Source: Prorocentrum cordatum (taxonomy: Eukaryota; Sar; Dinophyceae; Prorocentrales; Prorocentraceae). Taken from it: 64,000 nucleotides of DNA. The notes beneath the pieces were generated by a model that ran no database searches, was not told the DNA's origin, and saw only the letters and a program-made list of their open reading frames with translations. Positions within the stretch are counted from its first letter, which is position 1; each line of letters starts with the position of its first letter. Below, in pieces: positions 31,138-41,779 of the stretch. A program made the position numbers and the translations under genes. Where the stretch lies: NCBI GenBank assembly GCA_963575745.1, contig CAUYUJ010021137.1, positions 550,405 to 614,404 on the forward strand, written 5' to 3'.

Positions 31138-33273
31138 TGCCTACCCTCTGGATCAGGCAGCAGTGGAACGCGGAATGGGCTTGCAGAAGGTGCCTCATAC
31201 ACATTTGGAATGTCGCGCCGGGCGTCCCTGACCACATTCTTGACCACTACTCGTCCGAGGTATACCCCACTGTCCCCACCCAGCGGCAGATCACATCGGA
31301 AGTGCCAGGAGACAGCCACAGCTACGACGTGTGCGCACACCTCTCAGCAGGAAGCAGTGCGGCGGTGAATGACGCGTTCGCACGATCCACACCCCACGAG
31401 GACCGCTCGTCATCACACGACAAGGAGATCCGCAAGCAGGATGGTCAAACAGGAGTAGACGACAGGGCCTCCAGCAGCTACTCCTTCCCCGAATTGCCGC
31501 CACCCCCGTGCTCCTACTTGCCCGCGCTCTCCACCCTCAGTCTGGAAGGGGCTGAGCCGGACGGCCCAGTCCACGCCCTGGTCAAGTACATGATTGAGTG
31601 GAGCCACACAATCTACACCCTATGGGCCGCCCATGCGCAGCAACAAAGAGAGAGCATCAAAGGTGACACAATCGACGAAACAAGTTGGCCGACCGAACTG
31701 CTGCCCCCCTGCTTGGAAGACGGTATGCGGAGAAGACATCCCAGACAACGGCCACCCACCGTGCGTTCCAGGGGACGGACAGCGGACAAGCGGCAGCCAG
31801 GGTCGTCTCACACCTGGTGGATGGGAACCAGAAGTACCAAGAGGACTGGGACCGCTACGCAGACAACCTCGCCAACCAGAAAGGGCAGGGCTCCTGCCGA
31901 CAGCCGCTTCACATCCTCACGGCGTTCCTTACCAGACTGGAAGGCTCCGACTTGACCAGGGGAACCATCGATCACCTCGCTGCCCTGCCCCTGGAGCCGG
32001 CCGCTAGCAGCTCAGACCGCGGTGAATCACCAGCTGCTCGCCGAGTGAAGGACCACGGAGCACCCCCGACCCGCGCTGACGCGCCACCCCCTCAGCCCGC
32101 CGAGTCTGACCAGTCCCCTGCAGCCCAGGAAGAGGAGCAGTCCCCACCAAAGCACTGGAGAGGCGAAGGCGATGTGGAAGGGGTCGATTGGGGCGAAGAG
32201 ACGGGCAGGAGATCCGAGTCTGACGCCCATGCGCGAACTAGCCCGCAGGACATCTCCGTAGACTCCGGCTCGCAGGTCAGCCCCACCCATCCCGAGGACG
32301 ACGTTAGTGACACAGCTCCTCCTGCGGATGACAAGGTGACCCAGGACCCCCCACAGCTCTGGACAAAACCTCCTGACAGGACCGATTCAGAAGCCTGGTC
32401 CCCATGCGAACAGGCAGCCGCCAGAGGAACACTCAGAGAAAGGTACGCCCCGGGCGACCCTCGTACCAGGGAGGATCGGACCCGGAGTCTGAACGCCGCG
32501 CGGGACATCAGGACTCTGGTATATGCGGAGGGCGAAGGTGGCCGGCGTGCACCCGCGTTTGACGAGGTCAGGGCCGCAGAACGCTCGGCCACCCCGCCGC
32601 CGCGCGACTCCTCCCGAGCACGGCGCGCCACCCAGGGCCCATGGAACGACGCGCGGAGTGCGCCAACACCCGCAGCACGCCCTGACGATCCCATGGGAGG
32701 CATCCCCATGTACATGTTTTCTATTGACAGTGCGGACGTCGCAAGGGACGAACCAGCACCTGAAAATATTTCACGGCTGCAGAAGACGCTGGGAGGTGCG
32801 TTTAACGGAGTCTGGGGCGCCTGGGTCAAGAGGGCAGCATGCAGGCAAGGGGGCCGCTACATCAAGTCTGATCCCATTCTGCACGACGGTGCAACGATTT
32901 CCTCCAGGCATGGAGCAAAGCGGGAGTTGACGCCTACAAGATCCAGCTCCACGGTGACTGGCCGAGTGTCATGCAAACTCATGCCGCGCGACGCCAGACC
33001 GCGCACGCGGCGGGTCCGTCAGCAGCGGCCGCCCACCCCCATGGACCGCTGCAGGCAAGGAGGCTGCAAGGGCAGCCCCGCCAGACCAGTGGACAGGGGC
33101 ATCCAGCTCAGGCTCGGTTGGCGCGCATGGCAGTCCTGGGGCGCGCGTGGGGGCACCAAGGGGCGACATGGACCGACGCGGACTGGAAGGCGAAGGGCAA
33201 GCGTTACTCTCCGAGAGGAGAACACCAGTACGCTGACAAGCGCCCGCGAGGGCGGGGCTCCCGACCCAGATGA
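31134..33273 (+). pseudogene. Disordered C-terminal tail of helicase block
   Basis: The frame 31134-31955 (WNAEWACRRCLIHIWNVAPGVPDHILDHY...) passes to the frame starting near 31685, which is open to 32890. It has one helical island (VVSHLVDGNQKYQEDWDRYADNLANQK...LHILTAFLTRLEGSDL) and then a long acidic, Ser/Pro/Asp-rich disordered tail. A frameshift near 32890 restores folded-looking sequence in another frame (FLQAWSKAGVDAYKIQLHGDWPSVMQTHA). That ends in a basic tail and a stop at 33271-33273. No catalytic motif is seen. Confidence 0.4.
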
Positions 33274-34116
33274 CGGGGGCGCAACGTGGATCCGCCCGGG
33301 TCTCGGCCATCCCCCCCAGGCGCGAAGAGGGCCGCAACGCTCGCTGACATGGCCCACCAACTCACGTGCTGCCTGCAGCGGTAGCACATGCCCCCATCCC
33401 TGCGCGGCATGCGCCGCAACCCCCCATCCCCAGTAGGTTTCACCTGCAGCGCCCGGCTTCTGCCGCAATGCCCTGTGCTTCCTCCTTTGGGGCGGAGGAG
33501 CGCCAATGCCCTTGCGCTGCGCGTTCAGACAGCCCGCGCTGGTCTCGTGGACCTTGCAGCGCCCTGCCTCGACCCATTACGCGCTGCCCTCGCGGGGGCG
33601 AGGGGCACCTGTGAGCGTCGCTGATAGACAGCCCACGCTGGAGACGTGGACCTTGCCAGGCCCTTCGCCCCCGCTGCCATCGCTGCGCGGGGGTGCGGCC
33701 ACGGCCTCCATCACGGAGGCCACCGCCGGCATAGACTCTCGGGTCGTCTGTGCCCGCCCAGGGCTGCCCACTTTGGACGACAGTGACCGGTGGCTGAAAT
33801 AACCCACCCCTGCGTTCCACCCTTTCTGGCACCGTGTACGGCAGTGGTCGGAGTAACCAGCTGCCGCACTACCAGCACTCAGCCCCAGTCGCCTCATGGG
33901 CTATGGGGCCGTCGGTGCCACCCCTCCAGGACAGCCTACTTTGGACGGCAAAGAATGGTGGCTGAAATATCCCACCTCCTGCGCTCCACCTCTTTGAAAT
34001 AGCATATTGTACGACTGCGGGGGGGGGGGTCGAAGTACCGCTCCGCCCGCGATCTGACACATTCCCACGTGGTGTGGTAGCTCCTCGCGCGGGCGACCAG
34101 GATCGCCTATAGAGTT
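33274..34116. repeat. Diverged tandem duplications, no gene
   Basis: GACAGCCCGCGCTGGTCTCG at about 33528 recurs as GACAGCCCACGCTGGAGACG at about 33628, each followed by TGGACCTTGC (unit ~100 bp). A second pair, starting CTTTGGACGRCA and containing GGTGGCTGAAATA followed by CCCACC, recurs at about 33771-33825 and 33940-33992 (unit ~170 bp). I see no coding sequence. Confidence 0.6.
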
Positions 34117-34553
34117 CAGCGGCCACTGGCTGCGCCCCCTCTTCCTTATCATTCACGATGTCCTTGCGGCTTTTGGCTGCGCCCTCCACCGGACGCGTTC
34201 ACAGTGTCTCTGCGGCTCTTGGCTGCGCCCCCCATCCTGTTCGCCAAGATTGCACCAATCACTGCGAGTCAGGCGACTGGGCACCCCCCCCGCGCCCTGG
34301 GCTGTGGTGGCGACCCCTTCTCCTCCTTCTCCTCCTCCTCCTCCTCCTCCTCCTCCTCTCGCCCTTCATTCGCAATTATCTGCGGCTTTTGGCTGCGCCC
34401 CCCCTGCGATGTGCGTTGCGATCGATGAGGTGCTCCGCCCTGGGTCGGTCCGTGCTTGGACGCCCAGGGCGCAGCACCTGTGCCCAGCGGCATCTGCATG
34501 CACCCCCCCCCGTTCATTCACAAGTCTCTGCGGCTCTTGGCTGCGCCCCCCCC
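34117..34553 (+). repeat. CTGCGGCTTTTGGCTGCGCC motif cluster, 5 copies
   Basis: Copies start at 34117, 34163, 34210, 34380 and 34528, with variants CTTTTGG, CTCTTGG and CACTGG in the centre. The first three are spaced 46-47 bp. Most are preceded by ATTCAC or TTCAC 5-9 bases upstream, and TCC-rich stretches lie between them (34318-34360). This matches the arrangement at 10407-10529 and 25609. Confidence 0.9.
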
Positions 34554-35770
34554 GCGATCACAGGCAGAGATAGCATCGTGCGAGGACATTGCGTCCAGGG
34601 AGCGGACAGTGTCGACCAACCCAGCAGGTGAGCACACTGACCTGTGGACAGGCTTCCGGCGACGGTCTGCCTACCCCAGCCCCGGGCGCACACGCCTTCC
34701 GCAGGGGCAGCGTGGCAGGTGGTGGACGGGGGAGATACCGCGCACCGCGCCGTACGAGCGGCCTGCATCGCCTGGTTCAGCCCTCAGCGGACAGGCGGTT
34801 GCCCTTCTCGGCGCAGCCACGCGCCTTGCCCTCGCCAGGGCATCACATTGGCGGGCCCCCGGACTTCGCGCGCCGGATACGATGTGGATACTGGCAATCG
34901 GCTGGCTGCCAGCCTGCGTACGCTGTCGCGATGCTGCAGTGGAGTGGGGTCAGCCCTTCCCCGTTGACACTGCGCTCAGCGGCAGGCGGTGCCACCCCCC
35001 ACCTGCGTATCGCCCTGATCTACGTTGACCCGGTCATGGCGCTACCACAAGGACGTCGCTCCGGCTTCGTGAAAGGTGGAGATAGGCGTGTGCGCTCACC
35101 TCACTTCCGGTATTACCTGACGTCGGGCTTCACCAGGGAGTGGCCCTGCACGAGTGGTTCACCCTTCTGCAGTTCATGGCCGTTCCCCAAGCAGACCCGA
35201 GTCGCATCTGCCTCTGTCAGCACTTGCAACGTTCTGCACCGCGAGAGTCGGATACGTTGTGTACGCGCTGGCTATAGGCTGGAGGTGGCGATACCTCGTG
35301 TCCGCTGACTGGGCCGTCTTCCCTCTCATGTGCAAGGGTGGGCTTTGGCCGAGTTCTGCGACAGTGAGCCATGGTGAGTGAGGCTGCTCTCTGCGCCGCT
35401 TTTCCTTCTCTTACTGACGCTGTGTGCCTCGACTGACGTTTGCAGCGGCTCTCTTGCCCCCCTCTCGGCCTCGCTTCCGTGTGTCGTTCGGCCGGAGATT
35501 GGCGCCGACAGGGCGACTTCTCCCCGCTGTTACAGTGCACATGGCCTTGCCGTACAGCCGTTGCCGCCGCTCGTTGCGACGTGGCGCCCCCGCCCGCTGG
35601 TGCGACTTCTCCACGCTATGCGGCAGTTGCCGCCGCGCGTTGCGACGTGGCGCCCCCGCCCGCCGGGATGTCGGCGTCGGTCTACGGTGCTTAAGTTGGG
35701 TCATTTTGTCCCTTGCATGTGCATGCGCCTCTCCGGTTAATCATATTCGTCCTGCGCCCCGTTCGATGCG
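34554..35770. other. Gene-free stretch with a 61-bp direct duplication
   Basis: Short open frames only, none recognised. A segment around TTGCCGCCGC, CGTTGCGACGTGGCGCCCCC and GCCCGCYGG is duplicated head to tail at about 35563-35601 and 35624-35663. A diverged GGATACGATGTG / GGATACGTTGTG pair with downstream CGGCTGG lies at about 34876 and 35249. Confidence 0.5.
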
Positions 35771-35789
35771 CCGCTTCCTGATCTTCGCC

Positions 35790-36090
35790 TTGGGGCCGCC
35801 AACAAAAAAAGTAAACCCACCTTTATGCTGTCGTGTCCCGTAGCGCCTCTGACTCCGCTTGCGCCTTCGCTTGCGGACGCGACCAACAAGTGAACCCACC
35901 AGTTGGGGCACTCGCGGCCCGTGTTACTCTTCCGACGCTTTTGGCGCGCTCGCCCCTTGCAGCGGAAAAAAGTAACCCCGCCAGCCGCTCTTTAGGCCGT
36001 AAGTTAGAGCTTGGCGCGGCTGCCTCTTCTCTTGACGGCGCGCGGTTGGACCGCGACGCTCTCGAAGGAAAGCGCAACCTCACCAGCCCA
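35790..36090. repeat. Diverged ~77-bp tandem repeat with AGTAACCCCACCAG core
   Basis: The cores AAAAAGTAAACCCACC (about 35807), CAAGTGAACCCACCAG (35887), AAAAGTAACCCCGCCAG (35967) and GCGCAACCTCACCAG (36073) recur about every 80-105 bp. Between them is GC-rich sequence containing CCGTAR or CCGTGT segments. Likely an old minisatellite. Confidence 0.45.
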
Positions 36091-36159
36091 TCCAGAAACT
36101 ATGTCCAGAGGAATGCCTCGATCAGGGAAGTGGGCAGCACACAGAGGAAGGGCCCCCCA

Positions 36160-36970
36160 GTGGAGGCCTCTTGGAGCGTCTGGGGGGCCTTTTGGCGGTC
36201 CCGGACGCCTCTTAGAGCGTCTTGGGTGCTTCGGAAAGCTTCTTGGGGCCTCTTGGGGGTCTCTTTGAAGCCTCTTGGAGGCCTCTTGGGCGCCTGTTGG
36301 GGCCTCCTGGGGCCTCCTGGGCGCCTCTTTGGGCCCTCTTGAACCGCTCTTGGGAGCCTTGGGAACGCTCTTGGAGCCCGCTTGGGCCATCTTAGGAGCC
36401 ATCTTGAGGCCTCGGATGGCCATCGGAAGCGAAAAGGCGAGAACGCCAAAAACATGGATGTTCCTAAGGTTTGGGAAGGATTTTGGCCTCTTCGGGGCCT
36501 CCTGGGCCGTCTTGGAGAGGTCTTGGGGCCTCTTGGAGCATCGTGGAAGCCATCCTGAGGCATCTTGGGATATCTTGAGCCATCTTGGAGGCCATCTTGG
36601 GCTCTCCCAGGCTCTCTCGGAGTCATCTTAAGCAGTGTCCGCCCCCCCCCCAGGAGGCCAACATGTGGCCAAAGCCTTCGTAACATCAATGATTTTGGCA
36701 TTCTCGCCGAGGCCTCTTGGAGCGTCTTAGGTTCCCCTGGGGGGCCTCTTGGGGCCTCTTGGGGGTCTAGATTGGGAGCCTCTTGGGGGCATCCTGGGGG
36801 CCTCTTGGAGACCTCTTGGGGCCTCCTGGCCACCTCTTGGGGATTGGGACACTCTTGGGAGCCTTGGGGGCGCTCGTGGGGCCATCTCGGAGGAGACCGA
36901 TCAAAGAAAGGGGGTTCCTTAATAAGCGCCGCCCCCCCCCAGGAGGCCCAAATGGGGCCAAACTCATAGT
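36160..36970. repeat. GGGGCCTCTTG low-complexity array with embedded direct and inverted segments
   Basis: Imperfect tandem repetition of about 12-15 bp (GCCTCTTGGGGCCTC). It encodes WGLLG/ASWGLL-type repeats in plus frames and PQEAPR-type in minus frames. An ~80-bp segment (CCGCCCCCCCC...AGGAGGCC...TTTTTGGC...CTCGCCGAGGCC) occurs at about 36640-36722 and again at 36932-37013. Part of it occurs inverted at about 36432-36475. Confidence 0.7.
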
Positions 36971-37207
36971 ACAACAAATGTTTTTTTGGCTTCCTCGCCG
37001 AGGCCATCTGGACGCCCTGACCGCTCGCGGGGCGCCCCGTCCAGGTCCGGGGTGGGGGGGGGTAGGGGCAGGAGTCAAGCCACCCTCCCCGCCCGCATGT
37101 CGCTTCGTTCACTCCCACCCGCCCTCCCAACACATACGTAGCACCCGAGTCTGGCCCGAGCCTCAGCATATTCAGCAGTCGTCTTTGGATGGGCAGCTAT
37201 TGGGGGC

Positions 37208-37532
37208 CAATCCGCCGCCGCCGCCGCCTCCGCCGCCGTTGCCGCCGCCGCCGCTGCCCGCCGCCGCGGCCGCCGCGCCGCCGCTGCCGCCGTCGCCGCC
37301 GCCGCCGCGCGCCGCCCGCCGCCGCCGCCGTCGCCGCCCACGCTGCCAAACGCCGCCGCTGCAGCCGCCGCAGCCGCCGCAGCCGCTCCCGCCACCGCCA
37401 CCGCCGCTGCCGCCGCCGTCGCCGCAGCCGCCGCCGCCGCCGCCCCCGCCGTCGCCGTCGCCGCCGCCATCGCCGCCGCCGCCGCAGCCGCCGCCGACGC
37501 CGCAGCTGCCGCAGCCGCCGCTGCCGCCGCCA
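37208..37532. repeat. (CCG)n imperfect microsatellite
   Basis: More than 300 bp of CCG/GCC-based triplets with interspersed CGT, CTG and CAG. The resulting Arg-, Pro- and Ala-rich open frames in all six frames are products of the repeat. Confidence 0.95.
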
Positions 37533-37539
37533 AGTGTAC

Positions 37540-38739
37540 TCTGTATTGTTTTTTGACATGTATGGTGGGGGGAAGCCGCATCGGGTTGTTTGCCCATGCT
37601 CCGAATTTGGAGACAGGATGTGTGTTTGGTTGTTTTTTTGTAATGGGTGGTGGGGGGGTGCCCTTATGGTTCTTGGTTGGCTACCAGTCGCTTGTGGGAG
37701 GGGGTGTTCACTAATCGGGAACACGGATAAACCCTTCCCGAAGGGGAAAAAAGGGGGTTGGAAGAGGAGCCGCCCTAAACCACCTACGCCCAGAGGGCTG
37801 GTTGGATTCTGATAGGGTTCAAAGGGGATCCCAGTAGGATCGGATCCCAGTAGGATGCCCCCCTAGGAATTAATTTGTCGGTCCTGACGATATTCTTCGG
37901 CGGTTCCCCCGCCTCGGGCATGAATTCATCAGTTTCAGTGAGAGTGATAACGCCAGGGGGATCGCCCATTCGGGTTCAGAGTTATCCCCCCGTCCTCCAT
38001 CCATTATTCTTCCGTCGCTCCCTCGCGCGTTTGGCTGCAGCCGTCCCGAATGGGGGCTGTTTGCGCGCACCCCTCCTTGACGCCACTGCTGATCGCACGG
38101 CTCAAGCCGTTCAGAGGCAGGGCTCGAGGTGCTCCACCCGGGGAGACGTGAGACTCGCGTGCGCCAGATTTCGGGTTGGCCGGCGCGTTTTGACGCGCGC
38201 GTCCTGGATTTCGACGGCCCAGTTTTCGTGAGCTGTCTGCAGCGGGAGCTCGCGTCAAACGTCAGGCTGGGACTCGTCATGTTCATGATGGCCCCGTTGG
38301 GCCAAACCCGAGTCCCCCGAACCCGAGTCCCACTTCTCCCCGATCCATGTTTGATCGTTCACCAGATGTGGAATTTGACCGGGTGGAAACATCTTCTTCT
38401 GCTGCTCCTCCACAGTGATAGCCAGGTGATCAATGATGCCAGAAGGTGCCTGGATTCCTCAACGGAGATTGCGAAGGCCTTGCGGCCGGTGCCGCCGACC
38501 CTGAAGACGACGACGCTGACCACGACGAGGCAGAAGCAGGAGGAGGAGGATGAGGAGGAGCCGCATGAGGAGGAGGAGGAGGCGGAAGACGACGCCCAGG
38601 AGGTGGAGGAGGTGAAGGAAGAGAAGGCAGAACGCGCCTGGATTCCTCCACGGAGACTCCCCTGCAGGCGATCCGCGGACGACTTGTGGGCACCGCCCCT
38701 CGTTGCCGTCTCCCGAGGCGCCGTCGATGCTCGTGCGGT
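37540..38739. other. No recognised gene; one weak acidic ORF
   Basis: A 17-bp tandem pair (GGATCCCAGTAGGAT at 37827 and 37843) is present. The plus frame 38129-38821 (230 codons) has a Glu-rich stretch (about 38533-38628) and crosses into a MITE, so its end is not genuine. The sequence GCCTGGATTCCTC is repeated at 38448 and 38636, flanking the Glu-coding GAGGAG tract. I cannot assign a gene. Confidence 0.35.
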
Positions 38740-38747
38740 GCATAGTT

Positions 38748-38910
38748 TTAAGTCGGGCGTGTCCTCTACAGGAGGAGTATTCAAATATAGTTTGAAACAT
38801 AGTCTGGGGACTATTTTTTGACTATTTTTGAGCATTTCGTTTTTTTTTGTGGGGGGGTATTTTTAGTTCTTCGCCCGAACTCCCCCTGTAGGGGCACGTG
38901 CCCGACTTAA
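38748..38910. mobile_element. MITE (family A), ~163 bp with TIRs and target duplication
   Basis: Terminal inverted repeats of ~31 bp begin TTAAGTCGGG at 38748 and end CCCGACTTAA at 38910, with the inner TIR part ending AGGAGT / ACTCCC. The interior is AT-rich, with a GACTATTTTT repeat and a G-run. The flanks carry the direct repeat GCATAGTTTT at 38740-38749 and 38911-38920. Because the TIR also starts with TT, the duplication is 8 to 10 bp. A TSD of that size suits Mutator-like transposases; this assignment is inferred. Confidence 0.85.
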
Positions 38911-38920
38911 GCATAGTTTT

Positions 38921-39700
38921 CGTTTTGGCCCTCAGGGCCGAACCTGCCGTGCATCCTGCCGTGTCGGAGCGGGGCCTGCAGGGAGTCCAGAGAGAAAGCA
39001 GCTCGTGTGCGCCGTTGCCGTGCTCGACGCCTGCCCGCCCACGAAACGGGCCCGCTCAAGGCTGTCGCGCGGTGCGGGCTTCCGAAGCCCGCACCGTGCG
39101 ATAAGCTAGCTGCCTTGTCGGCGGGCAGGAACAGCAAGTGGATCATTTAGGCGGCGCCGAGGTCAGGGAGGATGACGGGGCCAGGGATTCAGAAGAGTCG
39201 TCGACGAAGGATGCGATGGCAAGGAACGATCCGAACCGGCGCAGCCTCAACAAAACTGGGTCTTCCAACTCTTTAAGACCTGCCAGGAACGAGTGGTGCT
39301 CTTCTTGCTGGACCCCGCCACCTGGGCCTCTGGGGATTGTCACGCTGCTCGCCGTTCCCAGCCTCCGCTGGCGGGCGAGCGCTGCTCGCCGCGACCAGCG
39401 GCTCTTGGGTCGTCCAGTGTTTGGGAGCGCCTGGAGCCTCTCTTGGTGCGTCCGCGCGTCCGCGCCGCGGGGGCGGGTCGCACCCGGTGGCCTGCCAGGC
39501 GGCCTGGAGCTCTCAGGGGGAGGAGGGCCACAAGCGGGAGGCAGCCTGGGCTGGGGCGGTGAGTGTGTGGGGGCGTATAGGGATGGAGGGGGGATGTACG
39601 GAGGGAGGAGGCGGAAGGGACGAGGGAGAGGGAGGGACGAGGGAGAGAGGGAGGGAGGGGGGGAGGGAGGAGGTAAGCAGGATGGAGGTAGGACGGATAA
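38921..39700. other. No recognised gene; purine-rich GGGA tract
   Basis: Open frames on both strands are unrecognised. 39575-39690 is a purine-only-like tract of GGGAGGGA repeats on the plus strand. Confidence 0.5.
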
Positions 39701-39710
39701 ACACAAGCGG

Positions 39711-40290
39711 CTATACGTAGTGGGAGGACAACCGGGGAAAGCCTCCGCTGGTCCCGACACCGACATCTCTGGAGAGGTCATCATAGTCTCTGCTGCCGCT
39801 ATCGGCCGTGCAGGCCTCCTGCTCGTCAGCCGAGCGCGCCACCTGCCGCACTATACTTTCGACAACCTTGGCACGCGTCGCGGCCACGTGGGAGGCTGAG
39901 TGGCACGCTGCACCTATCTTTGCCAACCTATCGGCATGGTTGGATCCAAGTTTGGCGAAACGGCTGGTCCTACCCGCTTCGATTCGAAACGAGTGCGTTT
40001 TTGCCTTCACGCTCTGGGGAGGGTTATCGTCACACACACATGCACACACAGGCATGGAAGTATCTCGTCCACAGATGGGCCCGAAATCGAAGCTCTTCGC
40101 ACACGGCAGGCATCGTAGGCAGCCCAGGGTACCGTCTCAATCGACATCAAGTGGCCAACAGCCCTGCGACGCCACTTCATCACTGGCCGCCTTCTCCGGC
40201 GCTGCCTTCCACGGCACCGCTCCACCCGTGCTCGTCCGCCGTGGCAGGCCCCCAGTCCGCCCTGCACCGCCAAGGGCGTCATGGGGCTGA
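39711..40290 (-). pseudogene. Possible LINE RNase H fragment
   Basis: On the minus strand, the frame 40055-39711 contains FAKLGSNHADRLAKIGAACHSASHVAATRAKVVESIV. HADRLAKIGA resembles the NxxADxLAKxGA segment around the last catalytic Asp of RNase H, which is also seen in the large element at 25.3 kb. Upstream minus-strand sequence to about 40290 is protein-like in other frames. It is a weak and short match. Confidence 0.25.
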
Positions 40291-40352
40291 GGGCCGACCC
40301 AAACTGTGGCCAGTCAACGCTTCGTCCAAAGGACGGTTAATCCAAATGACAA

Positions 40353-40494
40353 CCTACCAGTAGGGGGCCACATGTGAACCCTACCCCTACCCCCCACGAT
40401 TTCTGAGGGGGGGGTAGGGGTAGGGTTCACATGTGGCCCCCTAACCAGACCACCCCAACCCAGCCCGAAGACCCGACTTTCGGGTTTGGGGGGG
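40353..40494 (-). mobile_element. MITE family C, partial third copy (interrupted)
   Basis: Once the palindrome at 40361-40443 and one ACCAG are removed, the plus strand reads CCTACCAGACCACCCCAACC and continues CCCGAAGACCCGACTTTCGGGTTTGGGG. This matches the reverse complement of the right end of the copies at 61865-62025 and 60484-60650. The match ends at about 40494, so only the right half remains. Confidence 0.7.
40361..40443. mobile_element. Perfect 35-bp-stem palindromic insertion with 5-bp TSD
   Basis: The left arm 40361-40395 starts TAGGGGGCCACATGTGAACC. The right arm 40409-40443 is its exact reverse complement over 35 bp, and the loop is 13 nt. ACCAG flanks it on both sides (40356-40360 and 40444-40448). 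The uninterrupted equivalent of the site exists in this window, on the opposite strand near 62005-62024, with a single ACCAG. Confidence 0.9.
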
Positions 40495-40839
40495 TACGCA
40501 ACACCACCACCAACAATCACTGCAAGACTGTTTGCTCTCATCTGCTCGCATGCCATTGAACGCGTATATCCCAAGCCCTCGATACCCACCCTCTTCGTTT
40601 TCGATCGTATCCCCTTGGGAGGATATCTTTCTCACCTGCAACGTGTAGTTCGTGCAGCACCTACGGCAGGGGAAGAGAGGACGGGTGGAAGGAAGGGACA
40701 AGGGGGAGGGAGAGGGATGGAGCACGAGAGAGTGTAGCAGGAGTGGGGCTAGGAGCTGGAAGCAGGCGGGCAGATCGGGCGGGGAGACCCTAGGCGGGCC
40801 CAGGCGGCCAGGTCGAGCAGGCGGGTTGCGGAAGCGTGC

Positions 40840-41158
40840 GTCCTGCATGAATCGCGAGGAAGTCTTGACCGACAGCACGATTCCAACATAAGTCTCGTGA
40901 GGGAATCCAGAGCGAGAGTGTGATTCCTGAGTGTCGAGGGCGCGGCGCCAGAGTCCATTGTGAGGAAGTCCCCAGCGACAGCGCGATTCCTGGTGTCGAA
41001 GGCGCGACCCTTTCATACATTGGGAGGAAGTATCGGGTGAGAGCGCGAGTCTTCTATCAATTCGAAGGAAGTCCCTAGTGAGAGCGCGCTTCTTCAATAC
41101 ATTGCAAGGGAGTATCAGGCGGGAGCCGTTGATGTTGTTGTTGTTGTCGTCGTCGTCG

Positions 41159-41215
<57 letters not shown>

Positions 41216-41720
41216 TTGTTTTTGTTTTTGTTTTGTCGTTGTTGTTGTTGTTGTTGTTGTTGTTGTGGTAAACCAGTGGTCAGGGGCACAGTTTGAGCAG
41301 GACGATTTCCCCCGGTAAGACCACAGCGAGCCCCGGGAGGGGCACTTCAATTGAAAGAAACACGTTTGTTTCGCGAATGCGTGAGTCCTGCGTAATTCGC
41401 CTGGAAGTCTCGGGCGGGAGCGCGATTCCCGAGTGCCTTATGAAGAAGTCCGAGGCGAGAGCGCGATTCCGGAATGGCGAGGGCGTGGCTTCGAGTAAAT
41501 TGCGAGGAAGTCACAGGCGAGAGCGCGGTTCTTGGATACATTGCAAGGAAGTAAGTCCCTTGCGAGAGCGCGATTCCCAAGTAAATTGCGAGGAAGTGCC
41601 GGGCGTGAGCCTTTGTTGTTGTAGTTCGGGGGCCAGGGGCACGGTTTGAGCAGGAAGATTTTCCCTGATAGAAGACTGGCTGCAAGCCTTGGGAGCGGCA
41701 CTTCAATTGAAAAACACGTA
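40840..41720. repeat. Tandem ~45-70 bp repeats in two blocks around a TTG microsatellite
   Basis: Units built on TTGCGAGGAAGTCCC, AGCGAGAGCGCGATTC and a variable tail recur at 40855-41125 and 41395-41610. A ~100-bp trailer (GGGGCACAGTTTGAGCAGGA through GCACTTCAATTGAAA) follows each block, at 41281-41362 and 41637-41714. The whole block-plus-trailer was therefore duplicated. Confidence 0.75.
41130..41272. repeat. (TTG)n microsatellite
   Basis: GTTGTT repeats with a TCGTCGTCG interruption near 41147 and a TTTTTG stretch near 41213-41235. Confidence 0.95.
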
Positions 41721-41779
41721 TGCTACCAGAGGGGGGATCATCAGTAATTATTCTTCAGTAGTGAGAGTTTAACACCAAC

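Noticed and set aside
37189-37812. Arg-, Pro- and Ala-rich open frames
   Set aside because: Products of the CCG microsatellite, open in all six frames.
38129-38821. 230-codon Glu-rich ORF as a host gene
   Set aside because: Its C-terminal part lies inside the MITE at 38748-38910 and the Glu stretch is a GAGGAG repeat flanked by a duplicated segment. I kept it only as a note.
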